A DNA stretch of 64,000 bases from Anthoceros angustus. Lineage: Eukaryota > Streptophyta > Anthocerotopsida > Anthocerotales > Anthocerotaceae. This document shows positions 24,063 to 37,207 of the stretch, one piece after another (the first letter of the stretch is position 1; every line of letters begins with the position of its first letter). Both the position numbers and the translations under genes were made by a program. Below the pieces are notes generated by a model. The model was not told where the DNA came from. It saw only the letters and a program-made list of their open reading frames with translations, and ran no database searches. The DNA lies in NCBI GenBank assembly GCA_010909165.1, contig VJWM01000178.1, positions 186,001 to 250,000 of the forward strand, given 5' to 3'.

Positions 24063-27000
24063 CTAGTTACACTGAACATTTAACTTAGGGGCAAACGTGA
24101 CTGGATCCACAGCAAATGCCATACGTCGGGCTCCAAAGGCAAGCATGAATCTTTCGTCCTCGGTCAATGGTCTTTGGATCACTTTGATACTCGTGAGTTC
24201 CTGCACCCACCAGACCTCGGCTGTTAATAACACAGCCTACGTAATACTTCTGCACACTACGGAGCACAATCGGAATCGGAAGGTTTTTACCTTCACACCA
24301 CCCCGAGTTGGTGTTTCAAATTTGGTTGTGGCCTCACCACCTATTTTAATTACATTATTCACATTACCCCATCTGTCGGACTCTGTTGGGAGGTTGTTGG
24401 AGTGCCTCCATTGGCCCCCAACAATGAACTTATACAGGTACCTGCAAGTGAGGAGAAACTCTGACGATTGGACATATCCAGAAGTTCAAACCATCTGAAG
24501 TGTTGAGCCAGCACTACCAGAACAACACACTCGGTGCTCAAGCAACAATACCAAAACAACTACTTTACTTCTAGAACTTACTTGCCCTGTGGAAGACGAA
24601 GGTCAACCGTGTACTTCGGTCCACTCGCAGGAACTGCCCTGATGGGTTCGTTCCAACCTCCCTGGAACTCACCAACAAGCAAAACCTCCTCGCCCTGAAC
24701 AACAGTGACACCGTGGCATTTCAGATTTCCGTTAGCCTGAGCCACCCTCTCCTACGCAGAACCTGGCACGGTAGACCATGCTGTCTTCAAAGCTTTTCAA
24801 ACGAAGAACTTACATCCCTGCACCCATGATTCCAAACAAACTGGACAGAATGTGTTGGAGGTCCCTGATGATTTTCTTTCTCAACCATTGCTATGATATC
24901 CCATGTGGCCCAAACCAGAGCTGGCCTGCACAGAGACGTTTTACATCAGCCATGGATCCATATCAGGCAAGACATTTTCCCGAACTTGTTCACTTCAGAA
25001 TAATGAATAACAGGTGAGTTACAAACAGAAATTCTGGAAAGACGTAGTGTCACTCACAAGTCCACTCCACACGGGCGCACATTGTTGACAAACTCAACAG
25101 CATCTTCTAGTGCAACATCTTGAATCCAGTGAAGATACGCAATGGCACAAGCAGGAGAGTGCTCGAGACCAGTCGTGCAAGTGACATAAACTTTGTGGCT
25201 CCTTCTCAACAGTCTATACAAGATTCCCACCGCCAAAGGCAACTTTCGCCGCAAATCTACTGAGTCAACATCCCTGCCAATGAATACCCATATTGCCATT
25301 TAGAAAGCGCGAACTCTCCAACTAAATGTGGTCAGCCAAAAGAGCAGCACTCACCGAATAGGGAACTGTACATATACCAGACCAGCCTCTCGAGCAGTTC
25401 TTTCAATTGCATCAGCATTGATGGACCAGTTCACAAAAGAGCTGTTCCTCTGAAGGTTGAGGATGGCTGTTATCCCCTATGTGCCAAACCAGCAACCAAT
25501 GAGTTCACAGCCATAGCTGGTAGACCTGAAAGTCTTTTCTGTTCCGAGACCCAGGATGGCAAAAGGAAAAGCCAGCCAGGCTACACATGCATACCGCTGT
25601 CTGGGCAAGATTTTGTACATCAGCTTCAGACTGGATACAAGATCCCACGAAAATCTGCTCAGTCACCTGGAGCAATACCATGACCACATAGTAACAGACC
25701 CATCAGTAGAAAAGAACAGCTCTACAGAGCACTCAATACAGTAGGGCAGAACATGACTAGTTCCTATCCAGACAGATTTCGCAGCAGTGCCCACCTTGCT
25801 ATAATTTATGCCTTGCCTATGGTAGTAGGTTAAATCATACCGAGCTCGAGACAAGGCCCTATTGTATTCCTCCAGTGGAAAGTTGCCATGAATCCATTCA
25901 AGCTCTCCCTCTGACTCTTCATCACTAAAAGAGGCAATAATTTCAAAAGGAGCCTCACCACCTGACCATGCCTTTGATTCATTGTCTCTGTCAGATTCCT
26001 CATCATCAGATAAAACTGGCCAACCAGCCCCTCCTGTGACGTTCGCCAAGGCTTTCAATGCTCTTGGCATAAGCAACTTGGAGGAAAAAACAGAAAATCC
26101 AACATTTCCTCCACCTCGACATTCCTCTTCGTCTATACAAGGCTGATACGCTGAAACCATATACTGGGGATGCCAAGTAGAGACTGCAACACGCCCAGCA
26201 TTGAATGGCACCTCCTTAGTGCTATCCATGACTGGCTGGAGCTGTAGGGGTGCTGGTGACCTTTCAAACACAAGGCTCACCGGTCCACTTCGGGCCTTAA
26301 TGGCGTGCCTGCAGGGCGTCACGTGAAGGTCAGTGGAAACCATTTGTGGGATTGGCTCTCATACTCAGGCACGAGCCAGATAAATGATTGACAAGCAGCA
26401 AATTAAGTGATACAACATAAATCCTCCTGATTGGCTTTGTTAGATGCATTATATGGCCCTTACATGGTCCGACCAAAGTCAGATACATCCCACATGCCGT
26501 CACCAAATACAGCGCTGGTTTTCTTCAGGACATCTCCGACCATAATCATCTGCGAGTTTGCGGCATTCCCCTGCAAGGAGGGGACACATGCAAGCTCAAA
26601 TAGCAGCAAATGTACTGGGTGCCTATATCAGGCGCTGCTGACCTGCCTGAACTTGACAAGAGTACGGGAAAAGGGCTAGTACACTTGTCAGCAGGAAGGA
26701 ATCGCAAGAACAAATGCTGTCCTACTCACATTCATCGCAAGAGCTTCTACATAGACCTTGCCACTTAAAGTCTGGGCGAACCGAATGCCGATTGGCTTCT
26801 CCAAGGTGACCATATATTCATCCAAATTGATCTTATGAGACAACAAGCGTAGCCCACCCCGTTCTCCTGAATCTTGATACCCTGCTCTCACCTGTAAACT
26901 ATCAACACGTCGGGTTCTCTCCAAACGTGATACCGGGGGAATCGACCAAGAGACATGTAGTCTCCTGCCCCACAAACCACTGCTCCCCAATGCAAGGTCT

Positions 27001-27506
27001 CCAAGCACCATAGCCTGCTTGACCTCGCCAGCTGAAATTATCCCACCACGAGAGCCTGCATAGCTCCGACAAGCCATGGCAAGCCCGCCCCCACCCTGCA
27101 CCTTGCAATCCCTAACCGAACAATTGCCCACAACAAATGCTACCGACAGTCTGTAGCGTCCAGAGGAGCTCGGAAAATGCCCATCCGCACAACCATAACT
27201 CTTCCCGCGCAAGACAGAAAGGGCACGATTCCACCTCAAACCACCCAAATTCCTCCCATTCCCACTTGCCATCGCAAAACACTCCACCCAGCACTTGCCT
27301 CCCGCCCCAACTTCACCGGGGGCTGCACCCAGCACGGAATTCCGTTGCAGCCCCACTCCGTGATCAAGCAAGGAACCACCTTGAGCAACGTCCCGCCCAG
27401 ACAGCCTGCCTGCTGACACGTGCAGCAGAGTGCAGTTGGAGGCGGCCATCCCTTGCGATGGGCACGCGCCAAACTGCTGCAGAGTCAAAATTGCCATGCA
27501 GCCCAC
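24063..27506 (-). CDS. LSF1: phosphoglucan phosphatase-like protein LSF1 (PDZ, DSP, CBM48)
   Basis: Plastid protein needed for normal starch breakdown; related to SEX4 and LSF2 and reported to act as a scaffold rather than an active phosphatase. The N-terminal ~190 residues are plastid transit-like and unusually long. Domains in order: PDZ (MVTLEKPIGIRFAQTLSGKV, then MIMVGDVLKKTSAVFGDGMW), joined to HAIKARSGPVSLVFERS; linker with ELEWIHGNFPLEEYNRAL; DSP domain (VTEQIFVGSCIQSEADVQNL, ITAILNLQRNSSFVNWSINA, DAIERTAREAGLVYVQFPI); CBM48 with GEEVLLVGEFQGGWNEPIRA and YLYKFIVGGQWRHS. Checked exons include 26730-27506, 26464-26570 and one from about 26319 down to about 25796; the stop is at 24063. 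The active-site loop reads VTCTTGLEHSPAC, with His where the CX5R arginine is expected. The first-exon start is uncertain; in-frame methionines lie downstream. Confidence 0.9.
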
Positions 27507-28208
27507 TCCTGACGCCCACCATCAACCACCCTCAGCGGGCAGCATGCGTCCCTTGATCGAAGCCCGATCGGGACATTCATATCCTGTCAGACATCTGCCC
27601 TGCTGCTGCACAACCAAGGCAGACAACGCGCAGTGTCGTGGCGGCCCACAATTCCCAACGCTGGCTTCATGCATCTCCCGTGGCACACACCAATCCCGTG
27701 GCAGCTGCAGAAAAAATATCCGTGGCCATCCAGACATAAATATCTTCTCCGCCCACCTCCACCTCCCGCGGCTGGGGCCCCCGCCCTCAACCTCCCAGCA
27801 GGGCCCGAGCCCACTGCGTAGCTCCGCCCCCTCCCCGAGACAGTGGATTCGGCAAAGAGAAGGCAAATGTGCTGCTTCTTCCTGCGTCTGCAGCAAGACC
27901 CAGGCCACGTGGCGTCGTTCCGGTCTTTTCGGTTTCAACCGTAGGTTCCATTAATATGTACACACGAAGGATCCTATCCTCTCCTCCACCAACGGGTCCT
28001 TTCCTCTCCTCAACGAAGGCTCCTATCCACTCTTCCAACAGCATCAGATCCAAAGGAAATTGCAGCGAAGATGGCATCACCTTGAACCCAATTTAGGCCA
28101 TAGCCAAGAACCTGCCAAATGCTACTCACCTAAAATGCCCAGAAGAACGCACTTGCTATTCCAATTACATACAAGACAGCAGCAAAGAAGGGCTGCCCAG
28201 AGAAGAGA
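27507..28208. other. 5' flank of LSF1 and 3' flank of CGL160
   Basis: About 700 bp separate the tandem genes. A pyrimidine-rich stretch at 27970-28045 has loose CTCCTATCC-type repeats. A 138-codon minus-strand frame (27522-27938) is probably leader or chance openness. Confidence 0.45.
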
Positions 28209-29271
28209 TCAGGAGCTTGGTTTCTTCACATCGGATTCCACCTCTGGCACAAGCTCTTTGAAGGTCTGCACCAACGTAGCAGCCTTGTAGGTGAAGAAGC
28301 CGATGAGCATGGGGATCAACTGCAAGTGCACCACATCGTACTGGGGCACGAGCAGCTCGTTCCAGCGGTTGTAGAGCATGACGAGGGCCACAGGCACCAG
28401 GAGCCGGGGCTGCCCAGCAGCGCCCTTCACGGCGCCTTCCAGGCTGCTGCCGCCGAACGAGTCGACGCTGTCCCCGAGCATCCTGATGTAAGCCAGGCTG
28501 CCCAGCAATCCAATGCCATAGCTAGCGGCCACCTCGGGAGTGTAGTAAACAAACACAAACCCGGTGCAAACCCCGCCAATCCCGACCGTCAGCGTCTGCA
28601 AATCCCGCTTCAGCTCCAGGTACTCCTTCCTTTCCCGCTCCCTGACCAGCACAGGGTCCAGCTGCTCCATCTCCGCCTCCCGCAGCAGGGTCTCGGACCC
28701 GCTCACGCCCTGCTTCCGGGCCCTTGCCCAGCGCTCCTCCTCCCGCCTGGTGGGCGCGAAATTCCACGCCGGCCTCGGCTTGCTGGCCCGCCGCTCCGCC
28801 AGGCCGCCGTCTCCTGGCCGCCTGCACCTGCCGCTCCAGCGTCGCCCGCGACGGCTTCAGCAGCTCCTGGCTCAAATCCACGTCCATGGAATCCAGCGCC
28901 AGCGCCCGGTTCAGGCTGAGGAAGCCGGAATCGCCCACCTCCTGTGCCGGCTCTGCCGGCTCATCCTGAGGCTCCTGCAGCCGGACGTGCGGCTGCCAGT
29001 CCTTCTTCCAAATGTAGTCGTCTGTGGACTCCAGCGGATCCGCCTTGTTGCCTCCCCACATTTTGGTGGGCTTGAAATCCAGCGGCGGGCCGCCGTATTC
29101 TCCCGGGGCAGTGCCCGTCGACCATTGCGAGCGCCGCCTTTTCTGTGGGCGAGGCCTCAGCGCGATGCCTTCCTCCTTGCGCGGCTGATCCTGCTGCTGT
29201 TGCTGCGCCTCGCCCGAGACGACCACGATCCGGCCTGCCGGAAGCAGGCTCGCGCACAGCAGCATTTTCAC
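28209..29271 (-). CDS. CGL160: CGL160-like chloroplast ATP synthase assembly factor, with a frame break
   Basis: Thylakoid protein conserved in the green lineage. It is related to the bacterial AtpI/Unc1 protein and helps assemble the chloroplast ATP synthase c-ring and CF1. The N-terminal soluble part (29271 down to about 28815) has transit-like sequence, then WSTGTAPGEYGGPPLDF, DPLESTDDYIWKKDW and GFLSLNRALALDSMDVDLS. The C-terminal part (about 28802-28209) has WNFAPTRREEERW, the coiled LKRDLQTLTVGIGG, and membrane segments around ASYGIGLLGSLAYIRMLG and QPRLLVPVALVMLYNRWN, ending in LQLIPMLIGFFTYKAATL. The two parts lie in frames that differ by one base, with the switch at about 28803-28815 in a GC-rich run. 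No intron signals fit there. Either the sequence has an indel or this copy is broken. Confidence 0.85.
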
Positions 29272-29526
29272 GCTCCAGAATTGAATTGAACCAACCCCTG
29301 ACTTGAAGCCCCCAAAAAGGAAGGCAAAGCAGAGCCCTAAACCCTGGTGAAGGGTTTACAAAGCTAAGGTATATATTTATGGCTGTATGTATGCCGATAT
29401 GGTTTGTACGCGACGTCCTGTGTGGTTGGACTCGCGGACCGTCTCGTAGTCTACATATGCGATCGGATTGCTGTTTTATTGATTGCAAACTAAGGATAAG
29501 GAGATCACACCAGGCCGCGAGGCAAG
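29272..29526. promoter_or_regulatory. short divergent promoter region, CGL160/RIO2
   Basis: 255 bp lie between the CGL160 start codon (minus) and the RIO2 start codon (plus). The interval includes TATATATTTATG-like sequence at about 29371-29382. An AGCCCTAAACCC stretch at 29334-29345 resembles the telo-box found near plant ribosome-biogenesis genes, which would suit RIO2. Confidence 0.55.
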
Positions 29527-32024
<2,498 letters not shown>

Positions 32025-34192
32025 TGGAAGGGAGCTCCCCGAAGCAGTGCTCCTCCGTACTCATGTGACAACCATGGCATAGCGTGAAGTCCCAAGTTCC
32101 ATCTCCCACGCAACACCGGTGCTCCCCTGCTTCCGCAGCTTCCCAGGCCGGCTGATGCAACTCTGCCGATTGTCACGATGAGGGCGAGAGTTGGAGGCAG
32201 CTAGCTACGCTTGGTGGGGACCGTTGGGAGCACTGCACGTCATGTGGCGCAACCTCGGCAGGCGACGTAAAAGGGCAACAGGACAGCAGGTGTCCGTTCC
32301 CATGTCCCGTTGGAGGGCGCACCGTCAACCCTGACTGAAAGGTCTGATGCCGCCCAGGCGCGTCCCCCCGCGGTGGGTGGGCTGCCCGTATCAACGGCAC
32401 CCTGTACTCCTGCAGTGGTACTGACTGAAGGTAAAATACACTTCTGTATGCTCCCTGTGCTGTTTGCAGTACGCACTGACAAAGGAGGCTGATGAGAGGC
32501 GCACATGCTGCAAATCACTGACTCCGTAGCTCGTGTGTCAGACCAGGTCTCACCTTTCTGGCTGTTGTTAGAATACTGTTCCTCCTTAACGCCAATGACG
32601 CTCGTGCGGGAGTGTGTTGTCATTTTTCCCCTTCTCTGTCCATTTGCGTCCACACTCACATGTCGACTACCTCCAACGCGGGGAGCGGAGACTGTGCTCT
32701 TGCCTGTTCTGTTGCACGAGGAACCGGTGGGTTCAGATTTCCACGCGCTTCCTCCTCCTGTGAAGGATGAAGCAGGCAGCCCCTGCCCCGTTCAGGGTAA
32801 GCGGATCCAGATTCTAGCTCCTGCCGTTGCTGTTTGTCTTCCAGCCAATCGAGTGAAGGACAGCGAAATAGCATCCATTTCCGGGTACACAGAGAGGCAA
32901 ATATCCCACGGCCGAGGCCGGAGGCGGAGTCTTTACGCGTTTGTGGGCCAATGTTCGCCTAAAAAATAAAATTCTCCTTCTTCTTCTTCTAAGCGTTGCT
33001 CCAGCTGGCGCTGGTGAGGATCTCAATTCCCCTCAAACCTCGGCTTCCCCTCCATACATATGTCCCACTGCCAGCCTTTGCTGCGGGCCCACCGGACCGG
33101 CGCCTTCCGGCTGGCCAGGAAAGTTCTGACCTAGCAACCCGGGGACCCCGGTCTCCGGTCCCGGTTTCGCCACGCCTTCCGCGATGCTTCGCCGCTCCAT
33201 GCGCAGGCCGGGTACCGCGCACCGCGAGGGCCCAGGCGGTGGGAGCGGGCGCAACGGAGTATCGCCAGGCGGCTCGGCGGCGGTCGCGTTTGCCTGCTTT
33301 GGTTTAACCTGGCGGTAAGGAAACGTGGTGAGGCCCTCACGTTCCCGCGTCCGCCAGCGAAGAAGCGGCAGGCGCGGCAGCTTCCCTGCCCGCTTCTCCT
33401 ATTAAGCGGCCTCGGAACACCGAGTTCCTCAAGCTGCTCTGCTGCAGCGTCTGCCATCCCTCAGCCCCGAGCGAGATCGCAGACTGCACGCCTGCTGCAG
33501 CATTGCCGTCCTGTCTCCTTGCGCGCTGCCTGCCGCTGTCGCTGCTGCCGGTTTCGTCTCTCGAGCCCCATCGCTGCCGCCGCTGCCGCCGCTGCCGCTT
33601 GCTAGCCGGGGGAGATCCGATCCAGGCAGGTACCTGAAGGCGTGTCTGTTACGCTTGCGCGGGCCTCGGGTGGGAGAGGGTAGAGGGGAAGGAATGCTGA
33701 GCGATGGATGTGTAGGGACGGAGGAGTGGATTGGAGAGCTGTCTCGGATTGCGCGGCTGTGTCCACCTTGTGTGGAGCGGGCTGCGGATCTGTTTTGCTT
33801 TGGCTCCGAGGCAACGTGGTTTTAGCTTCGCTGTGCGGAGGAAGAGCCTATAAGTTTGCGGATTTGATAGATTCAAGTCTGCTGTTCTTTGCTTTGCGGA
33901 GGGACAGGGCCGGTGCCGGATGTTTCTTTGTCGCTGTCTTGTCTGGATCGGCGGAGAGTATCAGTTGGCAGGATTTTCCCCGTCTGGATTCTGCTGGTGT
34001 TGCTAAATAACGGTAGCGGTTTGGGAAGGGGGAGAGTGATTTCGGGGACGTTGTTCTTGTGTTCGAACGGGGGATCTGGAGCAGAGGAGGCTGAATCTCT
34101 GTGGGATGTGAGATTGGGGGAACTCTATGGAACCAGCAGGACTGATCTTGAGCTTGTTGCTCTTGTGCGCAGTGCAACTTCAGCTCACGGCA
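32025..34192. other. intergenic; GC-rich island and likely PAR1 promoter/leader
   Basis: Positions 32025-32990 hold random open frames without recognisable domains. A GC-rich island covers 33060-33610, ending in a short GCTGCCGCC repeat at about 33569-33598. The stretch 33600-34190 is probably the promoter and long 5' leader of PAR1, possibly with a leader intron. I see no supported gene. Confidence 0.45.
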
Positions 34193-35148
34193 ATGGCTCG
34201 CTCGTGCATCGCGCTGTTCGTGGTCGTCGTCCTGGCTTCGGCCTCCTTTTCATATGGTACGACGCTTCCCGTTTCCGAGCTGATCATTGGACCTGGCGCG
34301 TTTGTCTTGACTTTTAACGACCCCTAAGTGAACTTGTGGTTTTTTCTTAACGGGGTATTTCTGGGAACGTGCAGGGGCCCTCCAGTGCGAGGAGCTGCTG
34401 GTTGAGGACTGCGCCTTCTCCGTCGCGTCCAGCGGAGCTCGCTGTGTGTTGGAGAAAGTGTACTCCCCCGATGGAGTCACTCGGTTGGAGTGCCAGGTGC
34501 TCATCTAATTCAATCTCCTCGTCTAAGCTGAATTCGATAGCCAGGTCGGGCGCCGCAGTCAAGTGAATTCGATAGCCAGGCCAAGTTTTTTCTCTGAAGC
34601 TCTCTACTTTTACAGACGTCTGTCGTCGTTGCCGACAAGGCTGTGGAATGGATCGAGACCGACGAGTGCATTGAAGCCTGCGGCCTTTCCCGCATGACCT
34701 TTGGACTGTCCACCGATGAGCTTTTGGATGTAGATGCTTTGAACAAGCTGTGCTCCTCATCATGCATGGGCTCTTGCCACAACATTTTGGACCTCTACAT
34801 CAAGTTGGCTGCCGGAGAAGGTACTGCCCGAAGCTTGTCCTGCATGGGTGACCGATAATTGGATTCGAGAAGTCACCTAACTTTGTCCTCACTCGTATAT
34901 CCAGGTATCTACCTGCCCCAGCTCTGCGCTTCCAACAGTCAGCAGGGAAGGAGGTCTTTGGCCGTCTTGGAGGACACCTGGTCATATGACTCCGCTGCCC
35001 CCGCCCCTGCACCCTCTTCTTACTTCTCGTGAGTTCTCATTGCCTGGAGGGGTCGAATGGTTTGCCTCGTATGTTTTAATTGAACTCCAATTGAATATTT
35101 TCTGTATTTTGCCTCGGCAGGGATAACTGGAACTCGCAGGACTTCTAG
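34193..35148 (+). CDS. PAR1 family secreted cysteine-rich protein
   Basis: Photoassimilate-responsive protein 1 family, plant-specific and extracellular; its molecular function is not defined. Five exons join to 193 residues: 34193-34256, 34375-34496, 34616-34820, 34905-35028, 35121-35148. The start at 34193 gives a standard signal peptide (ARSCIALFVVVVLASASFSYG); an upstream in-frame ATG at 34127 would add another hydrophobic stretch. The mature part has the family pattern of spaced cysteines: CEELLVEDCAFSV, ARCVLEK, WIETDECIEACGL, KLCSSSCMGSCHNILDLY, AAGEGIYLPQLC. The C-terminal tail is Pro/Ala/Ser-rich and ends in NWNSQDF. Phases agree at all four junctions. Confidence 0.92.
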
Positions 35149-35957
35149 ACGACAGGTTCGCTTCGCCCTTGACATGGTTCTTAAAACCGGATTTCTTTCG
35201 TCAAGAGATTGAGACAATTCTTTGACCACTTATGATTGTTCTTTTTAATTCATGTTTGGGACAATAATGGTAGATTTTCAATGGTTATCTTCGCGGTTAG
35301 CTAGCAGCAGAGATAGCATTGAGTATTCCTATCGTATACAGTCTCTGGGTCCGTTGTAAGGAGACTACAGGTTCTTTCATATTATACATATATGCTGTCT
35401 TCTGGGGCATCCGAGGACTTGTGAAAGATCTGTGCAGTGTGCAGCCCGAAGGCAGACTCGTTCCAAAGTAGGCTAGGAGTATATAATCCGAAGAGGTGAT
35501 AATTCTTGCCTTGATTACCTGGCGTCGAGAATAGATAACAATTGAGATTGTATTATCAAATTTGAGCCGTACAGCTCTGATAATAAAAGAAAAGAAACTT
35601 CTAGAGTTTTTCCTGTTGTAACAAGCACAGATTCTATATCCCCCCGACCTGTGCTATTAAATTCCTTCCCAATCTCAACCACCTTCACTGCCATCCACTT
35701 CAAAAGCCCCAGCCAGGTTACTCAGCTGCAGCCCCAGTCAATTGAGTAAACTGAACCATTAAAATCTTCGGAGTAATCAAGCACTTAAATCGTCAGGGAG
35801 TGATGTCACACGTATGCCTCTGCAGCCAAACTCTGAACCAAACCACCTAAGAATCCAATCTGCCTAACTCTGAACCAACCATCTGTGAATCCTTTAGCAA
35901 TCAAGATTCCACTCAGCCTCATTAACGAATGTGCTGCATCCGCCAACAATGCTGGCA
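35149..35957. other. intergenic between convergent genes
   Basis: 3' flanks of PAR1 and of the minus-strand membrane protein. AT-rich, with no other supported feature. Confidence 0.5.
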
Positions 35958-36805
35958 TCAATTGAATTTTGTTTTGGTTGAACTCTTCAAAGGCTTTGCC
36001 AATGGCCTTGTGAGCTTCTGCACCTTATTCATGTCGTACCTGATGCTCAACCCTGCCAATACCAAAGCTAACAGCAAAACAGGGTATGCCTGGGTTGAAG
36101 TCGAGGCGCTCTCGACACCAGCAGGCCTTTCGAAAATTCCCTCCTTCAGAAGACCCCATATGATGAAGAGAATGCCGAATAAACCCATCCTTCCAGGCTT
36201 GAAGAGCCCCACGAGGGCGCCAGCAACCACAAAGTAGCTCCCAACCACCACCTAAGGGGCACAAAAGCTGTTACACTAGTTGCCATGACATCCAGCTTCC
36301 TAAGTGCTGCAAACCATGCCATTCAAAGTGACCCAGTGCAGCTGAGGCTAACGCAGTGCCAAAATGATGAAGACCTAACCTCGATTCGGTAGATGTAAGC
36401 CTTTGAGGGAGCATCGAACTGGGTCATGTTGTAGTCTCCCAGAATCGTTGACCACTTCGGACTATTCCCTCGTCCAAGAAGAGAATGAAAAGCAGCTCCT
36501 GGATACAGCAAGACCTTGACCACAGCCTCAGGTACTGCTTTTGACACAGCAATCTGTCCTGCCGTAACCTCCACCGGAGAGTAGCAAACTCCTGTCCGAC
36601 ACGGAACACTGAAAACAAGCAGACAAACAAAGCCTTCAGCCACCCAACGACTCCAGGAAAGGATCCAGGACTCCAGCTAAGCAATCAGCTCAGAAGACAA
36701 ACTCGAAGCTTTGTGATGGCCTCCTCACCTGAAGAGTGGAATTTGAAGCATCACTATGAGGAAGAAACCCTGTGCTGCTCTGATGGGAATCCATGGAGCG
36801 ACCAT
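35958..36805 (-). CDS. small membrane protein, family not recognised
   Basis: Three exons (36729-36805, 36380-36608, 35958-36251) join in frame to 199 residues from the ATG reading MVAPWIP. The longer upstream frame (from 36965) was rejected because it does not continue across the first junction, whereas this one does. An N-terminal hydrophobic segment (about residues 11-25, GFFLIVMLQIPLFSV) is followed by a soluble part with VEVTAGQIAVSKAVPEAVVK and SPKWSTILGDYNMTQFDAPSK. Hydrophobic segments then lie around SYFVVAGALVGLF, MGLFGILFIIWGLL and AYPVLLLALVLAGL, ending in a basic tail. The clean exon structure argues for a real gene; I cannot name the family or organelle. It is head-to-head with the PPR gene, with 402 bp between start codons. 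Confidence 0.75.
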
Positions 36806-37207
36806 CTCGCACGTCCGCAACTCTACCCCGTGCCGATCGTGCACGAAGCAAATTCACCAATTCCAGATCCCTCCCGCCCTTTAGATTCTTCTCATCCCCC
36901 GCTCCTCGACGGAGTGCCGTCACCAGCGTCTCACAGCGTGTTTTGCTAAATGTAGCATCCAGCAACCTCGGCCGCCCCGAGGAAGCAGGGTTTACAAAGA
37001 GAGTATCCCAGAGTTACTCTACGGACTGTGGATTTGCTTCAAAGGGTTGATTTGGGATTTGTTTCCAGGTTGGCAGCCTAGTCCTGGAGGAGGGGAATCG
37101 GATGCTGAACGGTGCCCCACATAGTGATCGTTGCCGGGTGAAGGAGAATTGTAGATTGGTTGGAACATCTTCCGGCCCCGTCTGTGGAAGGGAGTGATCA
37201 TACACAC

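Noticed and set aside
27522-27938. 138-codon frame upstream of LSF1
   Set aside because: No recognisable domain; its position fits the LSF1 leader or promoter.
28564-29289. 241-codon open frame on the plus strand
   Set aside because: Antisense of CGL160 in GC-rich DNA.
32505-32969. 154-codon frame between RIO2 and PAR1
   Set aside because: Irregular composition, no domain and no splice-consistent partner exons.
36690-36965. Longer first exon for the small membrane protein
   Set aside because: Its frame leads to an early stop after the first junction, whereas the ATG at 36805 gives a continuous frame and a hydrophobic N-terminal segment.
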